From contig OX344761.1 of the NCBI GenBank assembly GCA_947034895.1, forward strand, positions 37,646,863-37,710,862: a stretch of DNA of 64,000 bases, read 5' to 3'. Positions 10,556 to 22,788 of this stretch are shown here, piece after piece. The notes under the pieces were generated by a model. That model was given only the letters and a program-made list of their open reading frames with translations. It searched no databases and had not been told where the DNA came from. Numbering within the stretch: position 1 is the first letter of the stretch; every line of letters starts with the position of its first letter. The position numbers and the translations under genes were made by a program. Source of the stretch: Rhytidiadelphus loreus. Taxonomy: Eukaryota; Streptophyta; Bryopsida; Hypnales; Hylocomiaceae.

Positions 10556-12499
10556 CTACTTCTCGAACTGCTTATCTGCTTGCTTGGACCTTCGGGGCTT
10601 CTTGCTATGGGACGAGGAGCCGCTGTGCGAGCTGCGGTGCCTCTTGTGATGCACGGACTTCTTGGGAGAACACCACAACGAGCGAAGGAACATGAACACG
10701 GTGACGAAGGGAAGGGCCAGAATAGCAGCAGCCAAAAACCAAATGAACTGCTCCGTCGCAAACTTGTACTTGCCCAACTTCACCCTCAACTGGTCCTGCA
10801 CTTGGGAGTGGTAGCTGTAGGCAGCAGTGATGGCACGGCGGTAATGAGGACCAGCCAGAGTCTGCACGCGCTCCAAATGAGGGGCAGCACAGGTCTTCGC
10901 CTGGTCGATGTAAGGCTTGCTCTTCTCTTTCACAGACTGCACATGATGTCCATGTCACAATTATATTAACCCAAGCAGGTGAAGCTGATCATCAAGAAGA
11001 ATTGACCACATACGAAGTGGAAGCAGCTAATTCAGAAAGGACCACGAATCGAAAGGGTAACAAAAACAGGGCTTTCAGTAGAATTAAGCTGTTCCAGAAG
11101 CTGTTGGAAAGCATCATCAAGAGAATTCATGGTGAAGACTCTCTTGATGATGCTGTCTAACAAGCTCCTGGAGCAATCTAATCCTCCAGAAGCCCTGTGA
11201 AAAGGTAAAAATTCAATAAGTTGAAGAAGTTGATCCCCAAGAAGAATTGACCACATACGAAGTGGAATCAAGTAATTCAGAAAAAAGGGTAACAAAAAAA
11301 GAGCTTTCAGTAGAATCATCCTGTTCAAGGAGTTTTAGAACAATCATCATCACGGTGAATACTCTCCTGGATCACCCTCATTCTACTAAAAGCCCAGCAG
11401 AAAAATGCATATTCAATAACCAGCAAGGTCTGATATGGTGAAGACTCTACTCATAATGCAGCGCAAAACCTCCTAAAGCAGCCTAATTCTACAAGAAGCC
11501 CAGCGAAAACATGAAAATTCAATAACCAGCCAGCACTAATACGGTGAAGACTCTACCGAAAATGCTAAGAAAAAACTCCTGGAGCACCCTAATTCTACTC
11601 AAAGCTCAGTGCAAAGAGAAAAATTCAATAACCAGCAATGTCTAATGTGAGAACGTCCATACCTCCACGTAGGGATTCACAGTCTTCTGCACAGTCTCCA
11701 CATGCGGTGCCATATACTCCCTCCCGGAGTCCACCCCTTTCTTCACACTCTGAATATGGGGCGCCACCGCCACCACCACCTTCTCCCACTTCTCCCTGAT
11801 CGCCGGCTTCACCTTCTCATGGAACGTATCAAGATGCGGCTTCACGTACCCATGTGCATCCCCCACCTTACTACTCGCCGACCTCTTCAACTCCTTCACC
11901 ACGGGCTCCCCATGTGTAGACCACCTTGAACTCGCCGTCTTCTGCAAACTCTCAGCATGGGTAGCAGCCCAAGGAGGTAACCACGATTGGTGAAGATCGT
12001 CCAACTTCTGAGCTTTCTCCTCAGCTTCTCCTTTCGCCTTCAACATCGCTGCTTCAGCTATTTGTAACCCACGCTCTGCCTTCTGCAGACGAAGCTTCTG
12101 ATCCTCTAAAGCCTTGATGGCTTTCTCCTTTTCAGACAAGTGAGAAGAAGCGGTCTCTGAGACTGTTTTGGCATGATTCGCATGTAAGTCAGCTTCGGTT
12201 TTGAGCTTGGCGGATTCGTCTTGGAGGGATTGGACTTGGGACTCGAGCTCACGGATCTTGGACATGGCGGAGTCCACCTTGAGTTGGGAGACGTCGCGGG
12301 AACGGAGAGTGGTGAGCTCGTGTTCGAGTTCTTTGATCTTTGATTCCTTGGATTTCATGCCTTCCTCCAGAGTGTGAAGCTTGGATTTGAGGTGAGTGAG
12401 CTCGTTGGTGTCGTCATGAGGGGTGGACTCGCAATGGGATACAGTGCTCAGGGAGAAGCACAGGAGGAGGAGCAGTAGAAGGGGTTTTGTGGATGCCAT
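10556..12499 (-). CDS. Secretory-pathway coiled-coil membrane protein (plant At4g31340/At2g24420-like)
   Basis: Two exons on the minus strand, 12499-11663 and 10936-10556, join at phase 0 through a GT-AG intron and encode about 405 residues. Residues 1-22 form a hydrophobic signal peptide (MASTKPLLLLLLLCFSLS). Residues ~30-175 are a heptad-rich coiled coil. The family signature SWLPPW follows near 182. Spaced PH/PY helical repeats (VKPHLD, VAPHIQ, MAPHVE, VNPYVE, SKPYID, AAPHLE) run to about 315. A transmembrane helix lies at about 343-365, and the basic tail is rich in Lys, His and Ser. The order matches the plant proteins described as myosin-heavy-chain-like or DNA-repair-ATPase-like, whose role is unknown. 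ER-lumen orientation is inferred. An alternative upstream ATG at 12511 would add four residues. Confidence 0.85.
10979..11650. repeat. Degenerate tandem repeats filling the intron of the coiled-coil gene
   Basis: A block containing AGAAGAATTGACCACATACG recurs at about 10997 and 11240, each followed by the same AATTCAGAAA and GGGTAACAAAAA words. A shorter unit built on GGTGAAGACTCT, CCTAATTCTAC and AAAATTCAATAACCAGC recurs at about 11440, 11540 and 11625. The intron has apparently grown by local duplication. Confidence 0.65.
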
Positions 12500-12719
12500 C
12501 TTGAGTAGCATGAGAAAGCAAGTGGGTGCCTTCAAGGGGGGGTCGTTTTTGCAAAACCTAGTCACTGCAGAGAGAACACCAGAGCAGTGTAAGAACATAC
12601 AGAATCAGAATTCAAATGCGTGCGCAACTGAGCTACTAGCTTGTACTTGAGTCACTGAGTGGAACGGTAGAACATCGAACAATAACATACATATTACAAA
12701 TGACGGTACTTGCTAAACC

Positions 12720-13640
12720 CTCACAACACCCCTCACCAAAAATGCGAAGATCTAGGATGTAGTAATCTCTACGAGCAAAACACAAACCCTAGCTAGAAAA
12801 ACACACCATGCCCTACATGACACGCACGCCCCCTGAAATGCAAGAGCCTGTAAACGAAACCAACAACTAGGCTTCTATCAGAAATTTTCCAGAAATCCCC
12901 AAAACAGACCCAACCTAAACTAATAAACACCCAGTTAAAATCTGAACCCTAGATCCCACTTCCAAACCAAGACATAATCTGCAAAGCCTCTGAAAAGGGA
13001 ATGATTAGCACCTCCAAAACTCACCAGGCACCTTACTCCACCAACCAGAAAACTATTACAACCTCGGACATGATAGTACCCCAAAACCTCCAAGCACACA
13101 ACCACGGAATCTCCACCCACCCAAAACCAAAGCTTTACAACAAAAACCTACATGACCTACACGATAAGCACGTCCCTGCAACGTAAGAGCCTGTAAACGA
13201 AACCGAGAACTAGACTTACATCAGAAATTTTTCAAAGATCCCAAAAAAACAGACACAACCTAGACGACTCAACATCGAGCTAAAATCGGAACCCTAGATC
13301 CCACTCTCAAAGCCAAGACATAATCAGCAAAGCCCTCTAAGAACGGGGATGATTAGCCACTCCAAAACTCTCTAGGCACCTTCCCTCCACCAACCAGAAA
13401 ACTATTACAACCTCGACTATGATAATACCCCCAAAACTCTCAGCACACACACAACCTCCACCCAAACCAAAAGCTTTCACACATCAACAGAACCCAACAA
13501 AAACTAAACATTAGAAGATCCCACTTCCAAACCAAGACGTAATCTGCAAAGCTTCCATGAAGAAGAGGACGATGAAAACCTCCCAAACTCACCAGGCAGC
13601 TTCACTCCACAAACCAGAAAACTATTCCAAGCTCAGATAT
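12720..13640. repeat. Three degenerate tandem repeats upstream of the coiled-coil gene
   Basis: The words AAGACATAATC (about 12969, 13315 and, varied, 13533) and ACCAGAAAACTATT (about 13043, 13394 and 13612) recur in the same order, and AGAGCCTGTAAACGAAACC occurs at about 12844 and 13187. Units are roughly 220-350 bp. They sit between the start codon and a GC-richer segment near 13750-13940 that could hold the promoter or first non-coding exon. On the minus strand a donor-like GTAACG follows CCTGCATGCAG there, so a leader intron is possible. Confidence 0.6.
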
Positions 13641-13944
13641 GATATCTTAGTAGTACCCAAAACTCCCCAGGAATCTCCTCCCCAAGCCAAAGCTCTTACA
13701 GCAAGGGATTCCAAGGAAAACTGAACCTTGTGAAGTGAAGACTTTGTTTGACTGTGCAGATTCGTTACCTGCATGCAGGCGTTGCGTTGGCAGAGAACTA
13801 GACGAGCTGCGCGCTTGTTGTTGCAACATCAAGCGGAGGGCCAAGTGCCTGTGCGAGGAAGAAGAGAAATGAGTGACTAGTGGAAAGACGCGGGTGGAAT
13901 GGCAGTGAAGGCGGAAGGTGGCACCGTCCACTGGTTGGTCCAAA

Positions 13945-15241
13945 CTGAAGATTTTTTTTTAATTTTTTTAATTTTTTTAATTTTTTATTATAGATTTTTA
14001 ATTTTTTTTCCCCTTCCTTTCTAGTTTGGGAACAGTTTTTTGGGAACAGCTGCAGCTCATAATAATTCCCCAAAACAAAGACGGAAAATTTAGAAAAGTT
14101 AGAGATAGTCTTTTCTATGTGTGTAGTTTCTTACATGTACATGTGGTCATGGTAGTTGAACAACTTTAAGGTAGAAACAATTTCCCATTCTCCAACACTT
14201 CAACAATGCCACTTTCAAGACTCAAAAATCACCACGTGCAACTTTTGAAAAGCAACTAATGACATAGAGGTGTCTTGCTTCAAGGGTGTCCATTCAAGGT
14301 GAGTTTAGTCTTATGTATAGGCTTCTTTATGTTTTCTACTTTGAAAATTTATGAAATATTAGTGGGGTATCGGAAAATTACAAAACCACTTTGGTTGCAT
14401 TTTTCTTGAGTTTGTTAATAATCTCATCAATTCTTTTTGGATAATTTGATCTTTGAGATAGTGGGGCAAGAAAAAGTGTTGCTTTTATGTGTTTCTATCT
14501 TATTCATCCACAAAAGAAAGGCAACTTTTATGCTACTCAATATAGAAATAGACCTAATAGGAAGCTCACATATAGAATGGATTTCCTCAAAATTTTATTG
14601 GCTATGAACCAAAGTAGAGGAGGCTTTGCTTTAACAAACCTACAAATAAAGATTTGTCCTAATTTGGGGGAAGGGGGGTAGCATCACCTTAAAAATTAGT
14701 GTTACTACAAAATTTTGATTTTTGAATATTGGTTCAATAGAGTACTATCTCAACCTTCAATAATTCAAAATATTGTGAATTTGATATATTAGCATCACAC
14801 ACACTACTCAAGACAAATCAATGTACATGTATGTGAGGAAGATTGAGTAGGACTTTATTCAAAGAAACAAGTTAGTGATGTAAGGTTAGAGCTTCTTGAA
14901 CTATAGTTGTTTGTTAGAATAAATATAATAGAATTGCCGATAGTGTTGCAAATAAATACACTTCGATATTTTTTGCATGAAAAGTGCACAATTGATGTTT
15001 GGACCTATTAAAAGATTCTTTGGGGCATGAAATTTTTTTCATTTTTTTTAGGGTTGGCAACTTTGTCAATTATTATTCTTTTGTCTAAAAATAGGCCATT
15101 GAAATATATTTTGGAATCTACTCTGCTCAAGTATCATTGAGTTACTATAGTACAATAATAAAGAAAAAAAATTCCATATAAAAATCTATCCTTTTGCATT
15201 CTATCTATTGTCCATAAATAGACCTACGAAAGCTAAGGGGT
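13945..15241. other. AT-rich intergenic sequence, no gene seen
   Basis: Starts with homopolymer-rich T/A tracts (13953-14010) and continues as unannotated AT-rich DNA. No coding pattern or clear repeat was recognised before the TTAA element. Confidence 0.5.
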
Positions 15242-15245
15242 TTAA

Positions 15246-16187
15246 CCCCTAAAGGACCAAGCTGCATTTTTAGGCAACATGGAAATTTTGGTCAGCTTAC
15301 TACAAATGAAGAGTTTTTTTCTTTGAAACTTTTACACAATATGGGAATGAGGAGTATCTTTAAGACCCCACAATTTTCGTAACTTTTGACTACATAGTTC
15401 AAAAGTTATTGTATGATATTTAGTTTCTTTCATGTACTGTGCAGTCTGGGTAGATTAGAAAAAATAACTTTTTTTAGAAACAAAAATTTGAAATTGGTTT
15501 TCTAGATTCCAAAATTTCTATATATATGTAATAAAATTTGAATTATTCCATTTTGATTAATGAGATGAAAGTTATGAGGAGTTTTAGTTTGCGACTCGGT
15601 TTGCGAGCAACTATGGATTCTCTATTCTAATATAAACTTTAAAGTCCTTTATTTAACCCAATTTTCAATATTTAAAAATAAAAATAAAATCATAGGCTAT
15701 AGATTTTTCATTACAACATTAAAACCATCAGGATTGGCATTTTTCAATTCCATAACTAAATACTTAACAATTTAGTACTTTAAATCATTCTCTACTTTTT
15801 TCTATTAACTATTTTTCCTATATGTTGTACAATTCCAAATGATCTCAAATTTTTCAAACATGTAGCCAACTTGACTTGAAGAATGATTCCAATGAGGCAC
15901 CACCATTTTGGACATTTTTTCATATAAATTTGTGCTTGTGAAGTACAGCTGCCCTGTTTTTTGCAAGGCCAAAAAAAGAAATTTTGTCCCTTCTAACGCT
16001 AATATCTTGCAATCTACACAGTGGAAATTTTTGAAATTTTCACTACATCTTCTCAAACCAAGGTACTGCAAGATCCTAAATTTACATGTGTTCTAAAATG
16101 TGTTTTTTTTCTAAAATTTGGTACTTGTACTAAAAATGGTAGTTTTGGAGTGTTTTCAGTGAAAACATAATTAAGGAACTTAAGGGG
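15246..16187. mobile_element. TTAA-flanked inverted-repeat element, copy 1
   Basis: The element starts CCCCTAAAGGACCAAG and ends AAGGAACTTAAGGGG. It is flanked on both sides by TTAA (15242-15245 and 16188-16191). Length is 942 bp, with no transposase frame inside. The same arrangement occurs at 20627-22784, 51529-52332 and 52571-53477. TTAA target duplication with CCC-starting ends is characteristic of piggyBac-like transposons; Sola3 also uses TTAA. The assignment is inferred because no transposase is present. Confidence 0.7.
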
Positions 16188-17032
16188 TTAAAGTCAAACT
16201 ATCCATACCCAACTTGTAGGGTGCAACTATTTTCAACCAAGGTTGGAACAGATTTTCAATTGAAAATTGGAATGTTTTTTTTTTCTCTTTTTCAAAGTTG
16301 GGACTAATAAGGTTATGACACATGTCCCAAAGTAGTGAGTATGAAAGTAAGAAATAATGAATGGAAAAGTATTTCTTGAATGATAGGAATTGGAAGAATC
16401 TAGACATTAGCAATTGATTTTTACCACTTTTTAGTTCCCAAAATTCATAGTAATTTCAATTTTGGGAAAAAAATTACAAAATGTTTTGCAATCCCCATAT
16501 TTCCTATCTTTCCACATGGGAAAATTTTGCATTGCCTCATATTGCTCATAATATGTCCCAAAATTGCCTAAGTAAACAACTATGGGTGGTCTAACCTTAT
16601 AACTTATCAAACTTTTTATTCAAAACTAGTATTGAGGCTTGATTGCAAATTCAACATGAAATCATTAATTTTTTGCTCCAAAAATTCCACATTGCATCAT
16701 CACCAAAGTTTAGTTGCAATGAAGAAGTTGTCGAGCATAAGAAGAAAAATGCCAAAACATTGTGAAAAGTTGTCGCACCAGCCAAAGAGCAACAAAAACT
16801 TTGCAACTTCTTATGGAACAAAGGAAAATTGGATTTGTAGTGTTGCAAGATGTCCCCCAAAGCAAGCACCTATGCTATTTGTAAACACTGACACGTTTTT
16901 TGAATAAGGCCCTCTGCAAACTTCAAAAACATGCAGTTTTGTCAATCCTCCCTTTGGTCCAGAGCCGAAAATAATTTGACACGGGGGTATTGGGTATGAC
17001 AGGCAAGTATGGTACATGCGCCGGGTCCTATT
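16188..17032. other. Intergenic, no gene recognised
   Basis: AT-rich DNA between the TTAA element and the inverted duplication. An open frame of 91 codons at 16632-16907 (+) shows no motif and is overlapped by equally long frames on the other strand, so it is not called. Confidence 0.45.
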
Positions 17033-19998
17033 ACAGTATAAGAATTGGCACTGAAACAATGTGAGCTGGGCTTCAGAGTAACTTACTGTTGTAGGGAAAC
17101 GCACTTAATTGCAGGTGAATGATGATGTTCATTCTCAGAATTTTGACAACTTTACAATAACAACCAGAACACCCAACATAAAAGAAAGTCCTCAGAACAT
17201 CTTTAGGCTTCAACTGACAAAGTAACATTTTTACCCATTACTGGCAGGGTTCCTTATCCTCTCATGAGAATAATTGGGACCTTACTAGTCAGATGTCAGG
17301 AACCACTTCAATTAAAATCACTCTCGAAGGATACCAGGGAGGGATATTCCATCCTCCAATGAGGTGACACAGTAGACCTAAGGAAGCGAAATCTCTAGGT
17401 TATAGTCTATGCAGTGCCCCCAATGACGCCCACACTATCCCAGCATAATGCACGTCGTACAAGTAATCCTAACAATTGACCTACCTATACGGAAACTTGA
17501 AGGAAAAAAAAAAGACTAATCCACAGTAAAAATCTGATATCGAAACATAGAGGGCCGAAAAGTGTGACCTATGTTGAAACATTGACCTGTTTCAACAAGG
17601 TCATGATTTTCAATACGTGCTTCCTTCTGGGGGTTGTTGTAATTTCCGGTTGGATGGGCTGGCCATCTCTTTCTTCAGCTCCACCAAAATGCCCTCCATT
17701 GTGTACTGGCGGCGCCAATTCGCGAGCATTGGGAAATATCTTGGATCAACCTGCGTCATGAGAGGATGAACGAATCAGTTTCTGCAGTAAAACCATGACA
17801 AACTGTTGAAGAAAGCACAAAATTCAAGCCAGTAGAGGATACTAAATCCAATACGAGAAATTGATACCGTCTCATATATTAGCCCCTCCTGACCTATTGC
17901 TAGACATATAAACATACACTAGGTTGGACCAATTAGCAACTGGTGTATGCATGTCATGGCAAATTGACTATGGCCACTCATCTTTGAATAGAAAAGGAGC
18001 TGCCTACTGTCCCTTCATACTGGACTACAACCTACCCAGATGAATTGCATAAGAATCCAATCACAACAGATTTAGCTCTTATCAAACCCAACAATCTCTC
18101 TACAGCTTTACGTAAATCTCCCAAATATAACACAAATGCTTACAGTCATGCAAATAGAATCCTGTACCTCATACAAAAAAAACAAGTTGCGCAACAGGGT
18201 TCTCCCCATTCATAGTGGCGCAACAAAGCTACTAGACACTAGAGACTAAATGGCTTGTCATAGTGCAGCTGCATTACAGATGTAGTGTATTTCATGTTAA
18301 GAACTGGGCTCATTTTTCAAGAACATCCTACCCAAACTCTATTGTGCCGACAAACTCTCTATCATGTAGATGTAACTTGTGCCGACATAGGGGAATCGTA
18401 AAGTAGCTGAAAATCAAGACAATGACTTACCAATCCTGTCTCCGAGTTGACATGTGTCATGTTGATTCGAGAATGGAATCTCACTGACGGAGGTTTTTCA
18501 GGGTAATCCTTATCACAGAACAATTTCAAAGTGTAGATGCGACCCTCATGCACAGACTGCACCAGTCGTCCATGAGTTAGAATCAATCCAGTGATATGCC
18601 TTGACACGAACTCAACGAACTCAACAACAAGCTAGCAGCTAGGAAACCTACAATGCTGTGAGCCTCAGTGGTAAACAATTCACAAGTCAACAACCTGAAT
18701 AACGCCTTAAAATCGTCAACTACCGGGCTATCGCTCAAAGAGAAGAGGAACTGGATTATAAGCTATATCCACTCTCTTCTTTCCAGTTTCAATTCTCGCA
18801 TCTAGTTTCCCAGTATCTGCTTTCATCAACCAAGATCGTAGCATCCTCATTCAGACCATGTTAGGGAACGTAAATCTGAAGCCCGCTTGGGAAAATATAA
18901 CACTTGCGCAGCTCGACATTTACTATTTTCCACAATCAGGCTGTAGATTTGAGTTTCAAAATCGCTCACAACACAAATTTCAAAACATCAACGACAGTCT
19001 CCCTCCCAAAAAAAATCCACATCATTTGTGTTTACCCTTGCAACTCACATGGTTCGGTCCAATGATGGTGCCTGTCCAAGAGCGCATAAACACATCGTCC
19101 CCATCGTCCATGCCATAACTAACAGTTCCATCCCCAATTCCTTTCTCCCCCCTCTCAAGCTCTTCAAGGAGACGAAAGTTCCTCGGAACTGCACACACAA
19201 AAGAAATGGAGTTGGAATTGGAAATGCGAAAAAGATTTGACCCATATGCAATACAAGCTTAGTCTCTTGAGGGATCCAATCTTTTAACACAGGCCACGAA
19301 ACACGAGAGCGATGGGAACGAGACTATAAATCCAAGGATGTAAAGACGTACCAACTACAGACCCTCCCGAATTCATCTCGCCAGCCCCAACACACCTGCG
19401 AATTGGCAGACACGCGCAGTACACATAAGGCACGGAGAAATCGTTAGATGAACATCACGTACTAGAGTTCCAAAAGCAACCAGAAATTCTGAACGACGCA
19501 TATACAGCTGTCTTCCACTCTCAGATAACAACACTTTGGGGTCACGTGAACAGAGGGCGAAAATAGGGTTTGATGAATATGAATTAACCTAAACATCAAT
19601 TGGAACAAAACATGTGAAACTGCAGCCAAGTGTAAAGCTAGGTGTACATTAACAACCACACTGCCACCTCAAAACCCTAATCACAAACTCGAATTCTCTT
19701 CAAAAGAAACCGACAAATACAAAGATGAACACAGCGCAACTGTTGACAGCAATCCAAGAAAGAGAACCCGTCTGCAATCCAAATCGTTCAAAGCGAAGCA
19801 TCCCCGAACACGACGAAAGTGAGAAGGGGATCCAAGTTACCCGCAGGATGCAATGGCGGAAGACAACAGCAAGAAGGAAGCATGGGTCGCCAAAGAACGA
19901 CGACAATAGAAATGGAGACGACGAAATGCACTTCCGTGTCGGGCCGGGCCGGGTCGGGTCGGCCTGTCTCGTTCCGATCCTGCCCGACCCGGGCGCCC
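17033..19998 (-). repeat. Inverted duplication, arm A (about 2.97 kb)
   Basis: The reverse complement of this segment matches 48055-51020 from end to end, through the UEV1 exons, introns, about 600 bp of upstream DNA and about 570 bp of downstream DNA. Non-coding parts show many substitutions and small indels; coding parts are nearly identical. Homology stops abruptly at an ACAGT-containing border near 17033 and at a GGGCCGGG-rich tract near 19940-19998. The two arms are separated by about 28 kb. Confidence 0.9.
17610..19376 (-). CDS. UEV1: Ubiquitin-conjugating enzyme variant UEV1 (MMS2-like), copy A
   Basis: This catalytically inactive E2-like partner of UBC13 positions acceptor ubiquitin for K63-linked chains in DNA damage tolerance and signalling. 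Four exons on the minus strand: 19376-19352, 19188-19049, 18556-18431, 17750-17610. All boundaries are GT-AG and phases join cleanly, giving 143 residues against about 145 in plant and animal UEV1. Landmarks in order: [48 protein letters not shown], and the C-terminal RKLQQPPEG. The E2 active-site Cys region is replaced, as in all UEVs. The predicted protein is identical to copy B at 48670-50447. With intact splice sites in both, both copies may be active. Confidence 0.93.
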
Positions 19999-20622
19999 GA
20001 CCAGATTTTAACTCATTACTTACTACGGATGTTTACTTACTACTTTTGGAAAATTTGAATTCATACTAAACTCTAACTCTAACTCCCTAATGCCTAATCA
20101 ACCATTTTACGGTTGCTACCCAATTTCAAGGGCTCTCTGGAGTCCCCAAATATACTTCTTTTTTTGAATTTCATATTTTTTTCATGTAGTCCATCAAGTT
20201 ATCTTTCCATAGCCAAAAAAAACTTTTGATTTGGACAAAAATTCCATCTTAGGTGATTTTTCAAAGTCAAACACTCCACGAAATGCTCATTGCTAACTGT
20301 CTTGAACATGAAACCTAGCCAATCAAAGGCCATCCCAAGGACAAATTTTCATAAGTAGGCAAGTGAACAAGGGGTTGATTGAATTCAAGTTGGAGCAAAT
20401 AGTGAATGGGCACAATCAAGTGAAAATTTTGTTTTCCCAACTTACCTTACTTCATTGCAATGCTCTAAAAACAATCTTTCATTGCTTTTGTGAAAATTGG
20501 CATGCATGTTGTCAATTATTCATAATTGCATTTGGTCAAAAAAGACAAAACTCTTCAATTGTGAAAATATGAGATATAAGCCCTCAAAGTCATTTTGTCT
20601 AAGGAAAAAAATTGTTTTTTTT
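19999..20622. other. Intergenic, repeat-derived
   Basis: From about 20085 the words CTAATGCC, ACCATTTTAC and GCTACCCAA resemble the sequence at 23530-23590, which suggests a shared dispersed repeat. No gene is recognised. Confidence 0.4.
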
Positions 20623-21910
20623 TTAACCCCTAAAGGACCAAGACCATTTTCTGTCAAAAGCCACTGAAAACTGCCCCTATTGCTGCGTTCATCAAATTTT
20701 TCAACAAAATGTTATTTTTACAAATCTAATCGTAGGATCTTTTACTAAACTTGTAGAAGAAGAAGTGGTAAAAATTTCGTCACATTTGACCGTACGGATT
20801 GAAAGATATAGGCATTTGAAGTGAAAGTTTTTGTTTTTTTTCACTGTGCCCGACAACTTCAGCTGCCTTTGACCATTGATTGTGGTAACTTTTTCCACTA
20901 TGGGTGCTGAATTTAAAAATTTATCATATTCTGAATCATGTTAGGCATGTCTCCAAAAAAATTCAAGGAAAAAAAAGACATGGAACACATCCAAATAAAT
21001 CTTGCAATGCAACAATGTCGGAAAGTTCACAATGCCTCACATAAATTTTCGAGTAAGTTCTCCACCACATAATTTTGAAACTCAAAAATCCAAATGGTGG
21101 ATTGAAAGATATAGTGTGCCTTTACAATCTCCAAAAAGAAAACTTGGAAAAAAACAAAAACTCTATTTCTTATGGAATTTAGAAACAAAATGTGAAGAAA
21201 TTATGGATTATGGCTTCGGGCATGGCATGAGAAAAGGGTTGGGGTGTGTCCCGATATGTTCCCACTATGTTCCCGGTATGTTCCAATCATTAGGAACTGT
21301 AAGTTAACTCTAACTACGTGGACCCGGGATCGTGGGGGAGGGGTCACCTTCAATGACACCCAACCCTGCCATCACATGCTGGCCACATCTTCAGTACGCC
21401 TGCCAATATTTTCTACCCCCCTACCCTCTAATCACAAATGAAACAAATAAATAATTATTATATAGGTAAATAAACAATTAAATAATTCAAGTGAAAAAGT
21501 AATTTTGGTTTATAAAAAAGGTAAAAATTATTATTATCTTATTGAACACATTTACATAATGCATCTTTGCACCTAAACAATGGGAACCACAATTGTCTTC
21601 AAAATAAATTTTCTTGCAATTATTAGTAGTTAGGATCTTCAATTTTTTACACTTGGATTTTTAGAGAACACGTGTAGAATAATAGAATCTACTTGTTCTA
21701 GATATGAATTGTAAACTAATTTTAGGCTCTACATCCAAAAATAACAAAGTAAAAGTTTTATCACTTAGTTTATTTATATACACACACATGAATTATATAT
21801 ATATGTTCATTTTATATTTACATAGTTTCATTTTATATTCACATGAAGTCTTCATCTTTATATTTACAGGAAGTCTTTGTCTTTATATATTTGTTTATAC
21901 TAAGTTTGCT

Positions 21911-22144
21911 TTAGGAATTTTGGCATGCTTCCCAAGTATGTGGTGTGTGCATTGTGTGAAGGATGACTTCCAAAGCGTCCCCACATACTTGGAAGGCATA
22001 CATTAGAGTAAGCATTATGACGTCATTTTTATTTTTATTTTCATCCTTCTTTGTTTAGGAATTTTGGCATGCTTCCGAAGTATGTGGTGCGTGCATTGTG
22101 TGAAGGATGACTTCCAAAGCGTCCCCACATACTTGGAAGGCATA
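21911..22144. repeat. Two tandem copies of a ~92-bp hairpin unit
   Basis: Copies at 21911-22001 and 22055-22144 (period 144), with a truncated third start at about 22185. Within each, a left arm GGCATGCTTCCCAAGTATG (21922 onward) pairs with a right arm CATACTTGGAAGGCATA, giving a stem of about 21 bp around a ~37-base loop. No coding frame is present. It could be a foldback transposon remnant or a small-RNA precursor. Confidence 0.6.
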
Positions 22145-22299
22145 TTATGATGTCATTTTACATTTTCATTTTCATTCTTCTTTGTTCTTGAATTTTGGCA
22201 TGCTTCCAAAAAATCTACTTCATCGGCATAGCCATCCATTGTAGCTGTACTCCCTAGCATGCTTCACCTCTCTATTCCTCCCACCCCGTAGTTCTCTTC

Positions 22300-22500
22300 C
22301 ATGTTCCCCTCTCCCCCACGTTCCCCTCTTCCCTCCCCGTTCCCACTCAGTCCCTCTCTTTCCTGCATGTTTCTCTCTCCCCTTTCCCCGTTCCTTTCCC
22401 CTTTCCCTGTTTCCCTCCCCTTTCCCTGTTTCCCTCCCCTTTCCTTGTTCCCCTCCCCTTTCCCTGTTCCCCTCCCCTTTTTCCATTCCCCTTGGCCTGC
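22300..22500. repeat. Pyrimidine-rich minisatellite
   Basis: Repeated units of TTCCCCTCCCC and CTTTCCCTG make the + strand almost purely C/T for about 200 bp. The long open frames it produces on both strands (Glu/Gly/Arg-rich or Pro/Phe/Ser-rich) are by-products of the repeat and not genes. Confidence 0.8.
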
Positions 22501-22788
22501 CTCCCGCTGCCCCTCACCCGTGCACCTCCTTGCCCCTCACAGTGTGCCCTTCATCAAATTTTAGAAAGTCAATTGTGCCTGTGCTGCCCCTAATGTGTAA
22601 ATTACACAAGATTTGCAATAACTTTTGAACGACAAAACCAATTTCCATGAAAAAAAATTTCCCGCATTGTCCTTACAAAACTCTATCTTTAAAAAAAATT
22701 CAATTAATTTGAATAAAAATTATAGTAGTGATAGCCTACCCGATTTCCATTTTGTCCCCCGAGGGGACTTTGGTCCTTTAGGGGTTAA

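Larger units (their letters stand above)
20627..22784. mobile_element. TTAA-flanked inverted-repeat element, copy 2, enlarged
   Basis: Starts CCCCTAAAGGACCAAG and ends TTGGTCCTTTAGGGG, flanked by TTAA at 20623-20626 and 22785-22788. The first ~600 bp and last ~220 bp resemble the 907-bp element at 52571-53477, including TTTCTGTCAAAA near the left end and a subterminal palindrome GTCCCCCGAGGGGAC at 22754-22768. The extra ~1.25 kb in the middle, holding a tandem hairpin repeat and a pyrimidine minisatellite, looks like a secondary insertion or expansion. Confidence 0.75.

Noticed and set aside
17564..17761. 65-codon frame (+), repeated identically at 50296-50493 (-)
   Set aside because: Antisense shadow of UEV1 exon 4. 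Its identity in both places reflects the inverted duplication and not a conserved small protein.
22220..22564. Overlapping frames rich in Gly/Glu/Arg (-) or Pro/Phe/Ser (+)
   Set aside because: They follow directly from the C/T minisatellite and have no independent coding signal.
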